DNA of 10,763 nt, taken from positions 1-10,763 of the forward strand of contig JADGCE010000091.1 in NCBI GenBank assembly GCA_015229095.1, read 5' to 3'. Position 1 is the stretch's first letter, and the number at the start of each line of letters is the position of its first letter. A program made the position numbers and the translations under genes. Origin of the DNA: Magnetococcales bacterium. GTDB lineage: Bacteria; Pseudomonadota; Magnetococcia; Magnetococcales; Magnetaquicoccaceae. The notes under the pieces were generated by a model. It was not told the origin of the DNA. It did no database searches and saw only the letters and a list, made by a program, of their open reading frames with translations. Of the stretch, positions 1 through 6,300 are shown one piece after another.

Positions 1-48
1 CCAGGGGAGATTATCTCCCCTGGCGGGGTGCAGGGGCAGAGCCCCTGC
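1..48. repeat. Two-hairpin G/C-rich intergenic repeat, left copy
   Basis: Two perfect palindromes stand side by side. The first (1-23) has 11-base arms, CCAGGGGAGAT and ATCTCCCCTGG, around a single central T. The second (30-48) has 8-base arms, GCAGGGGC and GCCCCTGC, around an AGA loop. They are joined by a short CGGGGT linker. The same order (AT-N-AT hairpin, CGGG linker, AGA-loop hairpin) recurs at 10706-10748 with different but still perfectly paired stems, and the first module also recurs at 3330-3346. I infer a dispersed repeat family of REP or terminator type. It lies about 170 bp downstream of the yidC stop and may help end that transcript, but no T-tract is visible on the yidC strand. 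Confidence 0.75.
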
Positions 49-80
49 GAGGAGAGCCTTGATCATCGTTTCGGCCATTC

Positions 81-110
81 CTGGGGGAGGCGGAGAACCG
101 CCTCCCCCAG
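81..110. repeat. 30-bp perfect hairpin followed by T-tracts
   Basis: The arms CTGGGGGAGGCGG and CCGCCTCCCCCAG are perfect 13-base complements around an AGAA loop. On the plus strand the hairpin is followed, after a C-rich stretch of 13 bases, by eight T (124-131) and later six T (138-143). The gap is longer than in a standard intrinsic terminator, so terminator activity for a plus-strand gene entering from the left is only a possibility. On the yidC strand no T-tract follows the hairpin. Positions 111-216, between this hairpin and the yidC stop, show no gene and no other structure I can support. Confidence 0.6.
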
Positions 111-216
111 CCCCCCTCCACCCTTTTTTTTCAATCGTTTTTTACTCAGAGCCAAAGCCCCTGTCCGTAGCCCAAACAGCGATCAAGCCCCAAGAAGAGA
201 GAGGCCCATCGTGGCC

Positions 217-1908
217 TCAGCCCATCTTTTTCATAATGTAGCCCTGCTGCGCAATGGAGAGAATATTGTTGACCAGCCAATAGAGCACCAAACCGGCCGG
301 AAACGTCAGAAACATGAAGGTGAAAATGACGGGCAAAAACCACATCACCTTGGCCTGAATGGGATCAGCCGGGGCCGGGTTCATGGCCGTCTGCGCCAAC
401 ATGCTCAACCCCATCAACAATGGCAGCACATAATAGGGATCCTGGACCGAGAGATCCTGAATCCAGAGAAAGAAGGGGGCATGGCGCATCTCCACCGACA
501 GATAGAGCACCTGGTACAGGGCGAAAAAGACCGGTATCTGAACCAAAATAGGCAAGCATCCCCCCAGAGGATTGACCTTGTTGCTCTGATACAACTGCAT
601 CATCTCCTGGTTCATACGCGCCTTGTCGTGCCCGTACAGCTTGCGCAACTCTTCCATCTTCGGTTGCAGCTTTTTCATGGCATTCATGGAACGGTAGCTC
701 TTGTCGGCCAACGGATAAAACAGGGCCTTCACCAGCAGGGTGAGGCAAATGATGGCCAAGCCATAGTTGTGCAAAAAGTCGTTGAAAAAGAGCAACAGGT
801 CCACCAGGGGCACCGCGATAAAGTGCAACCATCCATAATCGATGGCGCGCTCCAACGTCAGCTCCTGTTTTTCCAGACTGCGAATCTCCTTGGGGCCAAC
901 AAACAGGCGGGTTTCAAAACTGACCTCCTGGCCCGGTTCAACCGTGTGTTGCTTGGAGACCGAACCCACCCGATACATGGGGGGATCGAAATCAAAATAA
1001 TATTTTTTCAGCTTGTCTGTCGCTGCGGGCAGCAGCGCGGCCAGAAAATATTTGTCAGAAAAACCGACCCACCCCGCATGGGCATCCATGTGCTGGTCTG
1101 CCTTGCGCAACGTCTCATAGGTGTGCTGCACCCGCGTCTTGTCGAGATAGCCCATGGGCCCTTGAAAATCGGCTGGGGCCATCGCTTGTCCAGCGTCCAA
1201 TGCCGGTTCGGTGCGCACAAATTGGGCGAAGGCATAAAGGGGCACCGCCTTGGCCGTCCGATTGATGACCCGATCCCGCACCACCAGCAGATAAGAATCG
1301 GCGGCAAAGGTGAAACTCTTCTCAAATTGCAAACCTTCGCTATTCTTCCAGCTCAACTCCAGGAGGCCTGCCCCTTGCACACCCTCACGATTTTTTGCTA
1401 CCCAACGGGTTTTACGACCAGGAGTTTGAATGTCAGGGGTGGCCAGAAAGCCAGACTCACCAAAAAAGAGTTCGGCGCCTTTGCCCTGCATGCCACGCTG
1501 CAAAAACGCAATGGGCTTGCCCTCCGGGGCCAGTTTGTCCAGATGTTTGAGGAAGCTTAAATCCACCAACTGGGCACCGGTCAAGGCGATATGACCGCTG
1601 AACACGCCATTATCAAAGGGGAGCAAGCTCTCCTCTCGCACCTCCACGGCGGCCTCTCCCGCAGGAGGAGTCGGTGGTTGCACCTTGGCCAACTGCAAAT
1701 CGTTGCCCTTGCCAACCTGGGCGTCCGGCGCACTGGGAGTGGCTGTTTTGGCTGCATTGGGGGTTGGCTCAGCGGTTTTTCCATCCCCGGCGCCGCTGCC
1801 CTGCTCCACCGCCACGGGTGGCGTGACCACGTACAGCTCCACGTAGGTTTGGTAGATCATCAACAGCAGAAAGGAGAGGCTGAGGGCCAAGGTAGTACGC
1901 CGGTCCAT
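217..1908 (-). CDS. yidC: Membrane protein insertase YidC
   Basis: YidC inserts and folds inner-membrane proteins, alone or with SecYEG. The 563-residue product has the Gram-negative layout: an N-terminal membrane anchor (about 6-20), a Pro/Ala-rich linker (30-90), a periplasmic domain (about 95-345) and a C-terminal five-helix core (about 355-560). The core signature VNPLGGCLPILVQIPVFFAL lies near 445-464, and PFFLWIQDLSVQDPYY near 478-493 matches the E. coli family sequence. The charged residue in the hydrophilic groove, Arg366 in E. coli, is Lys394 here (LLVKALFYP), a conservative change. The protein ends about two residues after the last helix region, so it lacks the basic tail seen in some homologues. 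I chose the ATG at 1908 because MDRRTT begins the anchor and GAGG lies 9 bases upstream. A longer frame to 2061 overlaps yidD and adds no conserved sequence. It is the last gene of the rpmH cluster here. Confidence 0.97.
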   Translation of the reverse strand: MDRRTTLALSLSFLLLMIYQTYVELYVVTPPVAVEQGSGAGDGKTAEPTPNAAKTATPSAPDAQVGKGNDLQLAKVQPPTPPAGEAAVEVREESLLPFDNGVFSGHIALTGAQLVDLSFLKHLDKLAPEGKPIAFLQRGMQGKGAELFFGESGFLATPDIQTPGRKTRWVAKNREGVQGAGLLELSWKNSEGLQFEKSFTFAADSYLLVVRDRVINRTAKAVPLYAFAQFVRTEPALDAGQAMAPADFQGPMGYLDKTRVQHTYETLRKADQHMDAHAGWVGFSDKYFLAALLPAATDKLKKYYFDFDPPMYRVGSVSKQHTVEPGQEVSFETRLFVGPKEIRSLEKQELTLERAIDYGWLHFIAVPLVDLLLFFNDFLHNYGLAIICLTLLVKALFYPLADKSYRSMNAMKKLQPKMEELRKLYGHDKARMNQEMMQLYQSNKVNPLGGCLPILVQIPVFFALYQVLYLSVEMRHAPFFLWIQDLSVQDPYYVLPLLMGLSMLAQTAMNPAPADPIQAKVMWFLPVIFTFMFLTFPAGLVLYWLVNNILSIAQQGYIMKKMG

Positions 1909-1948
1909 GCAATTGTCCTCGATTAGAAAATGTTCGGGATGATCATCC

Positions 1949-2158
1949 TTAAGGAATGGGATCCAAGCCACCGGGATGAAACGGATGGCAGCGCAGCAAC
2001 CGCCTGAAGGCCAGCCAGCCACCCCGAAGGCTGCCATGACGCGCAATCGCCTCCATGGCATAGTCGGAACAACTGGGAAAAAAACGGCAGCTTCTCGGCA
2101 ACAACGGCGACAGCAAGAGCTGATAAGCCCGGATCAAGCCCAGCAATACCGTTTTCAT
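1949..2158 (-). CDS. yidD: Membrane protein insertion efficiency factor YidD
   Basis: YidD is a small membrane-associated protein that assists YidC-dependent insertion. The 69-residue product has the family signature, with cysteines in CRFFPSCSDYAMEA (about 24-37), a GWLAFRRLLRCHP segment (about 47-59) and a proline-rich end (GGLDPIP). Length is normal to slightly short for the family. Its ATG overlaps the rnpA stop in an ATGA arrangement (2155-2158), which suggests translational coupling. The stop lies about 40 bases before the yidC start. The position between rnpA and yidC is the standard one, which supports the call. Confidence 0.95.
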   Translation of the reverse strand: MKTVLLGLIRAYQLLLSPLLPRSCRFFPSCSDYAMEAIARHGSLRGGWLAFRRLLRCHPFHPGGLDPIP

Positions 2159-2592
2159 GGCGATGGGGCAAACGAGGAAAAGAGTTTCTGTAAATCCTGC
2201 ACCAACGCCTCAGGAGCGGCCTGACCGGCCTGAGGTCTGGCGATCACCACGATATCCAGCGGGGGACGGCCTCCACACTCCATGGCGGCACGGTGGTGCC
2301 GGAAATATTCCCGCACCAGTCGCTTGATATGGTTGCGCACCACGGCTTTGCCCACCTTGCGGCTGACCGTCAACCCCACCCTGCTGCGGGGCGCAGCCGC
2401 GCTCAAGCGGAACAGCAAGAAAAAACGTCCACTCAACCTGCGCCCGGTCGACGTCACCAAGCGAAAATCTGCGCTGTCCAGCAACCGCGCCGATTTGGGC
2501 AATCCCCGGTCCCAATCCGCCGAACCCTCCCGTACAGCCTGCTGCGGGGCTGACGACGGTTCCTGATTGCTCAAGGCGGGGCCTGTCTGCAC
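2155..2592 (-). CDS. rnpA: Ribonuclease P protein component
   Basis: RnpA is the protein subunit of RNase P and supports 5' maturation of tRNAs by the catalytic RNA. The diagnostic basic motif is intact: SRKVGKAVVRNHIKRLVREYFR, split here as SRKVGKAVVR then NHIKRLVREYFR, near residues 76-97. The opening LPKSARLLDSADF is typical of the family's first residues. No ATG is available upstream of it. The frame as given starts at a GTG (2592), 5 bases after the rpmH stop, giving 145 residues with a roughly 30-residue non-conserved leader. A TTG at 2502 (the Leu of LPKS) would give about 115 residues, nearer the usual length. The start is therefore uncertain, but the gene identity is not. It overlaps yidD by four bases. 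Confidence 0.93.
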   Translation of the reverse strand: MQTGPALSNQEPSSAPQQAVREGSADWDRGLPKSARLLDSADFRLVTSTGRRLSGRFFLLFRLSAAAPRSRVGLTVSRKVGKAVVRNHIKRLVREYFRHHRAAMECGGRPPLDIVVIARPQAGQAAPEALVQDLQKLFSSFAPSP

Positions 2593-2597
2593 ACGCC

Positions 2598-2735
2598 CTA
2601 GACGACAATCAGCCGTTTCCGCCCTTTGGCTCTGCGACGGGCCAACACCTGCCGCCCACTGGCAGTCGCCATCCGTGCCCGAAAGCCATGGTTGCGACTG
2701 CGACGAATTCTGCTGGGTTGAAATGTTCTCTGCAC
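2598..2735 (-). CDS. rpmH: 50S ribosomal protein L34
   Basis: L34 is a tiny basic protein of the large ribosomal subunit. Hand translation of the minus strand gives 45 residues beginning MQRTFQPSRIRRSRNHGFRA and ending ARRRAKGRKRLIVV, with the near-universal core HGFRARMAT and the RRRAKGRKRL tail. The start codon is GTG at 2735-2733, with AAGGA (2750-2746) 10 bases upstream as ribosome binding site. It is the first gene of the rpmH-rnpA-yidD-yidC cluster, and its TAG is only 5 bases from the rnpA start. Its small size and GTG start make it easy to miss automatically. Confidence 0.96.
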   Translation of the reverse strand: MQRTFQPSRIRRSRNHGFRARMATASGRQVLARRRAKGRKRLIVV

Positions 2736-2855
2736 GTCTCTCGTTCCTTATCTGCGGATGGGGATCATGATAATAGACAGCAACCGACCCACCACTCTAC
2801 CCTAATCCGCGTCCATTTTCCAGGCATGAACGCCAACCGCCCCCATTTTCTCCCA

Positions 2856-2905
2856 CCATGATTGTTCAGGGGCCTTTTAGCGGGTTGATGTGCAAACAAT
2901 CATGG
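2856..2905. repeat. 11-bp perfect inverted repeat upstream of rpmH
   Basis: CCATGATTGTT (2856-2866) is exactly matched by AACAATCATGG (2895-2905), with a 28-base spacer. Allowing one mismatch, the arms extend outward by CCC/GGG to 2852-2909. There is no T-tract on either side that would make a terminator. It could be a paired operator for a regulator of one of the two divergent units, or a hairpin in a leader transcript. Neither is shown. Confidence 0.5.
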
Positions 2906-2970
2906 GGGGGCGGGGATCGGGGGAAAGAACCCACAAAATATTGAAAACAAACGGGGCTTCCATCGACCAG

Positions 2971-2999
2971 TTGACAGCGGACAACCGCGATTGTACTCT
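2971..2999 (+). promoter_or_regulatory. Sigma70-like promoter for the 61-aa ORF
   Basis: A consensus -35 box TTGACA (2971-2976) is followed after 17 bases by TACTCT (2994-2999), which keeps the important first T, the A and the last T of the -10 box. The spacer contains a short inverted repeat GCGG-ACAA-CCGC (2977-2988), a possible operator. The start of transcription would fall near 3006, about 60 bases before the ATG. Confidence 0.45.
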
Positions 3000-3048
3000 G
3001 GGGCGGATAGTGTGGCGACCGAATGGCGCACGACCGCCGCACAAACAG

Positions 3049-3060
3049 GAGGAGGAGGAG
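3049..3060 (+). promoter_or_regulatory. Strong ribosome binding site deciding the 61-aa ORF start
   Basis: AGGAGGAGGAGA (3049-3060) lies 6 bases before the ATG at 3067. It contains two full overlapping matches to the anti-Shine-Dalgarno complement. It sets the start at 3067 rather than at the ATG at 2890 in the same frame, which has no comparable site and would place coding sequence over the promoter. Confidence 0.7.
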
Positions 3061-3066
3061 AATACC

Positions 3067-3252
3067 ATGAGCGAATCCCCAAAAAACGCCCCCGCCGTGC
3101 CGGGGCGTGACGGCAAGGATCGGGCAACCCCGGAAAAACCCCTGCCCACACGGATGCAACGTCTGCTGACGGGACAACCCCTCGACGATGTCATTCTGGA
3201 CCCGGACAATCCCAACCTGATTCAAGAGAGAGAGCGGAAACCCACCTCATAG
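3067..3252 (+). CDS. Small hydrophilic protein of unknown function (61 aa)
   Basis: I do not recognise this gene. The 61-residue product is hydrophilic, with no membrane segment, signal peptide or cysteine. It starts MSESPKNAPAVPGRDGKD, has a proline- and charge-rich first half, a possible short helix TRMQRLLTGQ (28-37), an acidic stretch LDDVILDPDNPN (39-50) and a basic-acidic tail ending RERKPTS. It looks largely disordered with one amphipathic segment. Support for it being real comes from the strong ribosome binding site and the upstream TTGACA promoter, not from homology. It is divergent from rpmH and convergent with the large sensor-hydrolase gene. No terminator with a plus-strand T-tract follows it. 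Confidence 0.6.
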   Translation: MSESPKNAPAVPGRDGKDRATPEKPLPTRMQRLLTGQPLDDVILDPDNPNLIQERERKPTS

Positions 3253-3324
3253 CGGTCGCTGCCCGTTCTTAATTCTTTCTTGCAATGAGGTATTCCTGGC
3301 CCGAACTGGATTGGAGAGGTTCTG

Positions 3325-3349
3325 AAAAAGGGGAGATAATCTCCCCTGG
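3325..3349 (-). terminator. Intrinsic terminator of the sensor-hydrolase gene
   Basis: Read on the minus strand, the palindrome GGGGAGATTATCTCCCC (3346-3330) is followed directly by CTTTTT-like sequence, with five T at 3329-3325. This is a standard Rho-independent terminator about 45 bases past the stop of the minus-strand gene. The hairpin is identical in its core to module one of the repeat at 1-23, including the flanking CCA on its 5' side. The terminator therefore seems to be built from, or to be the source of, that repeat. For the plus-strand small ORF it offers a hairpin but no T-tract. Confidence 0.75.
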
Positions 3350-3391
3350 ACCCCCTGATCGTTTCGCTCTCCCATCCGGTTGGTTGCCCCA

Positions 3392-6300
3392 CTACGCCGC
3401 CAATTGCCTTTGACGTTTTTCAAACATCTCCAGGAGCTTCCAGTGGACGATCGGGATATCCAACAGGGCATCCCAGCGCAAGCAGTGCAGCACCACATCC
3501 CCTTTGAATCGGAAACGCCAGGGGGGTGTGCCAGGGGTAAGATAGCTCTGCTCGCCAAAAACCCCCCCTGAACGGATCCATTCCAGGCACTCCCCCGCGC
3601 CATTCAAAAGAGCCACCTCACCCTGCTCTACCAACCACAGCATCGGGCCATTCCCGGTCGGAAGCACCCCGTTGCCCGGCAGGCACACCCGCTCCATCAC
3701 CTGGGCAATGCGCCCCAGCGACAGGAAGGTGGTATGTTCCCCAAACAGCCAGGTTTTGCGCAACAACGAAACCCTGGCCATCCGGTCCTGCATCTGCTCC
3801 ATCAAACCGTTTCTCTCCAGAAAAGCCCGCACCTGCTCCGTGGAAAACTGAATGACGCTACAGTGGGAGACCGTTCGATAGGTCCATTGCCGCCGACACT
3901 CTCTCCATTGCTCATCCACCGATTTTCCGGCAGCGGTTGGGGGCGACTCCACAACAGAGCATCCGGGATTGCGCTCCGGTTGATCACCAAACAGGGACTC
4001 GCTGCCGATCAAGGAGCCAAACGCCAGATGGTTGTGGACGTTGGCCGCAGAGTTCAGATAGGCCACCGTTCCAGACAAAATCATATCCACCCGTTCATGA
4101 TCATCTCCATCCCGTCGCCCACGCCGGATGATGGTCCCCGCATTGTGTTCCACGACCGGACTTTTCAACAATTCGGCAATTTGATCTTCGGGCACAGATG
4201 GAAAAAAATCCTGCAAAAACCGCATGGCACGTTCCAAGCGATAATCTCTCTCTCCTGCGATCAGCACATCCGTCGCCCCAAATGCCGCTTCAGAACCGAT
4301 CTCCATCTCCTGGGTGGTCAAGCTCCGGGCAAGATGGGCCAAAATCAAACGGTTCGACTCATCCTGACGAAAATCCTCTGCCACGCCATGGATCATCCCA
4401 CCGCCAATATCCAACTTTTTCAAACAGGCCGGACGCAGATAGTTCTCCTTGACCCGCGCAACAAAAGCGGCTGGCACATCTTTTTCGCCCTCCCCCACCA
4501 TCCCGTCCAACACCTTGAATGCGGAAAGATCCGCCCAATGGGCATAGGTCTGCGCCTGCCCGTGCAGATCCATCGCCCGGAACATGAACAGCGTCGTCTC
4601 CAGGGGATGGGGCGAAAAAACAGGCATCACCTCCAGACCGTCGCAATCATTCCATTCATCTTCCCGCAGATCGTGGATTTCAAAAAATTGCGCAAACTTG
4701 GCTTCCTGCAAGGACATCAACGCCGCAAACTTTTTGGTGACCGAGGCGCGCACCAGGGGGGTCGCATAATATTTCAGGCGCCGATCCGTTTGAATCAACG
4801 CAGGCAACCCGGCAAAATGATCATCATGGGCATGAGTGTGGAAAATACCTTCCACTTCACTGATATCCACCCCCAGAGAGGTCAAGGATTGCAGGATGCC
4901 AGGGCTGGCGTCAATCAGATAGAGGCGGCCATGAAACATGACGATACTGCCCATGCTGGGCCGGTTGATATCCCAACCATCCCCTTCGCCGGTATGGATG
5001 ATGGCAAAGTGGTGCTGTTTCAGACGGTGCCGCCCCAGAGGATAGGGGGATTCATACGAGACCCCGGCAGGCAGATTGAGATCCACCTCGGTAGACTCGC
5101 CACGAAAACTGAATTTGTAGCGGTTGAAACCCGCCCGCTCCACGGTCACCCCATGACGGATCGGCATGGGGTGTTCCCCAACCTCCAGGGTATCCAGAAA
5201 ATCGGCGGGGGAACGGATGGTCCCGAAGGCAAATTTGAGTTTGATGCGCATCATGATGTCGGCTGTGGCCGCATCCACACCGCTGGCCATGATCTCCTCC
5301 TTGGAGACCAAACCATAGTTGCCCCGGTAGATATAGGCCATCTGGGCCTGCACCTGGGCGGATGAACCGATCAACATCGGCTTGATGCCGGTATTGTTGG
5401 GATGTTTGGGAATAATGATACCCTGGCGATACAGCATTTGCAGCACGGGAAACTCTGCCAAGTTGGCAAAGCCGCCATTTTGAACCAATACATCCGACAG
5501 CAGGATCACGTTGGGACCGGTCTCGAATGGCACGCCATCCTTGCTGGTATTGCTGATATAGCCGCGCCGCATCAGGTGTTTGACCACTTCGCTGGGACAA
5601 CCGCACAGAATATAGAGCCCGGCCTCCGGTATCTGCAACCAAAACACCCCAGGGGCCACCTGCAGGGTGAGCAGATTGCGCATGGCCACCCGCATGGCCA
5701 CCTCCGCCTGTTTGCGCACCACGATCTCCTTTTCCAGATCCACCGTGCGCGCATGCACCTGCCGCCTCAGCAACAGGTTACCCACAAACAACAGCACCAG
5801 CATCCCCGCTGCACTCGCCGCAACCGGCAGCACCCACTTGGGAAAAACCTTCTTGGTCCCCCCTTCATACCAGGCATTGAAAGATTGGTAGTAGAGGGAG
5901 CCATCCTCCGCTTTCAGCGCCCGCAGATCCCGGTCCAGGGCTTTCAGAAGTTCCAGATTGCGTTTTTTGGGGGTGGCAAAGCGGATCTCCATGGGGCAAC
6001 AGAGCATGGCGCTCTTGTAAACCGCAAAGCCCTTGTCGATCATCATGCCAGCGGAGCGGGAGATAATCCCCGCATCGGCATCATTGTCCGCAACCGTTTG
6101 CAGGACGGTTTCGTAATCGGCCTGCTCCAGGGGATAAAAATCGATCCCCAGTTGGGCCAGCAAGGCCTTGAAGCGGACAAAATAGACATCATCCCGCATG
6201 CCCGCAACAATCTTGCCTTTCAGCTTGGGCAGCGCATCCATGTCCGGGCTCCAGACATAGAGCTGCCCCCAGTTGGAGAAGGCGACTTCGTCGTTATAAC

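Larger units (their letters stand above)
2736..3066. other. Divergent intergenic region between rpmH and the 61-aa ORF
   Basis: This 331-bp stretch has no convincing coding sequence. It contains the rpmH leader and presumably its promoter. The best minus-strand candidates I see are weak: TGGAAA, 17 bases, TAGAGT ending near 2794, and an isolated TATTAT at 2775-2770. It also holds a long inverted repeat at 2856-2905, a plus-strand sigma70-like promoter at 2971-2999 and a strong ribosome binding site at 3049-3060. I looked for DnaA boxes (TTATNCACA) because rpmH often neighbours dnaA or oriC, and saw none. Confidence 0.6.

Noticed and set aside
1..110. CRISPR array or IS-element ends
   Set aside because: The hairpins differ from each other, are not evenly spaced with unique spacers, and no transposase or target duplication is visible.
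28..1560. Long plus-strand open frame (510 codons) opposite yidC
   Set aside because: It is antisense to yidC, which matches its family end to end. The frame's His/Gln-rich composition is typical of a shadow frame.
2736..3066. Possible replication origin next to rpmH
   Set aside because: No DnaA box matching TTATNCACA, no AT-rich unwinding region and no dnaA gene in the window.
3734..5365. Long plus-strand frame (543 codons) opposite the large hydrolase gene
   Set aside because: The opposite strand encodes recognisable MBL and cNMP-like domains. This frame has no known motif and the shadow-type composition.
5680..5705. Tandem duplication CGCATGGCCACC within the large gene
   Set aside because: It encodes two turns of the coiled-coil (VAMR VAMR) and is too short to claim as a repeat element.
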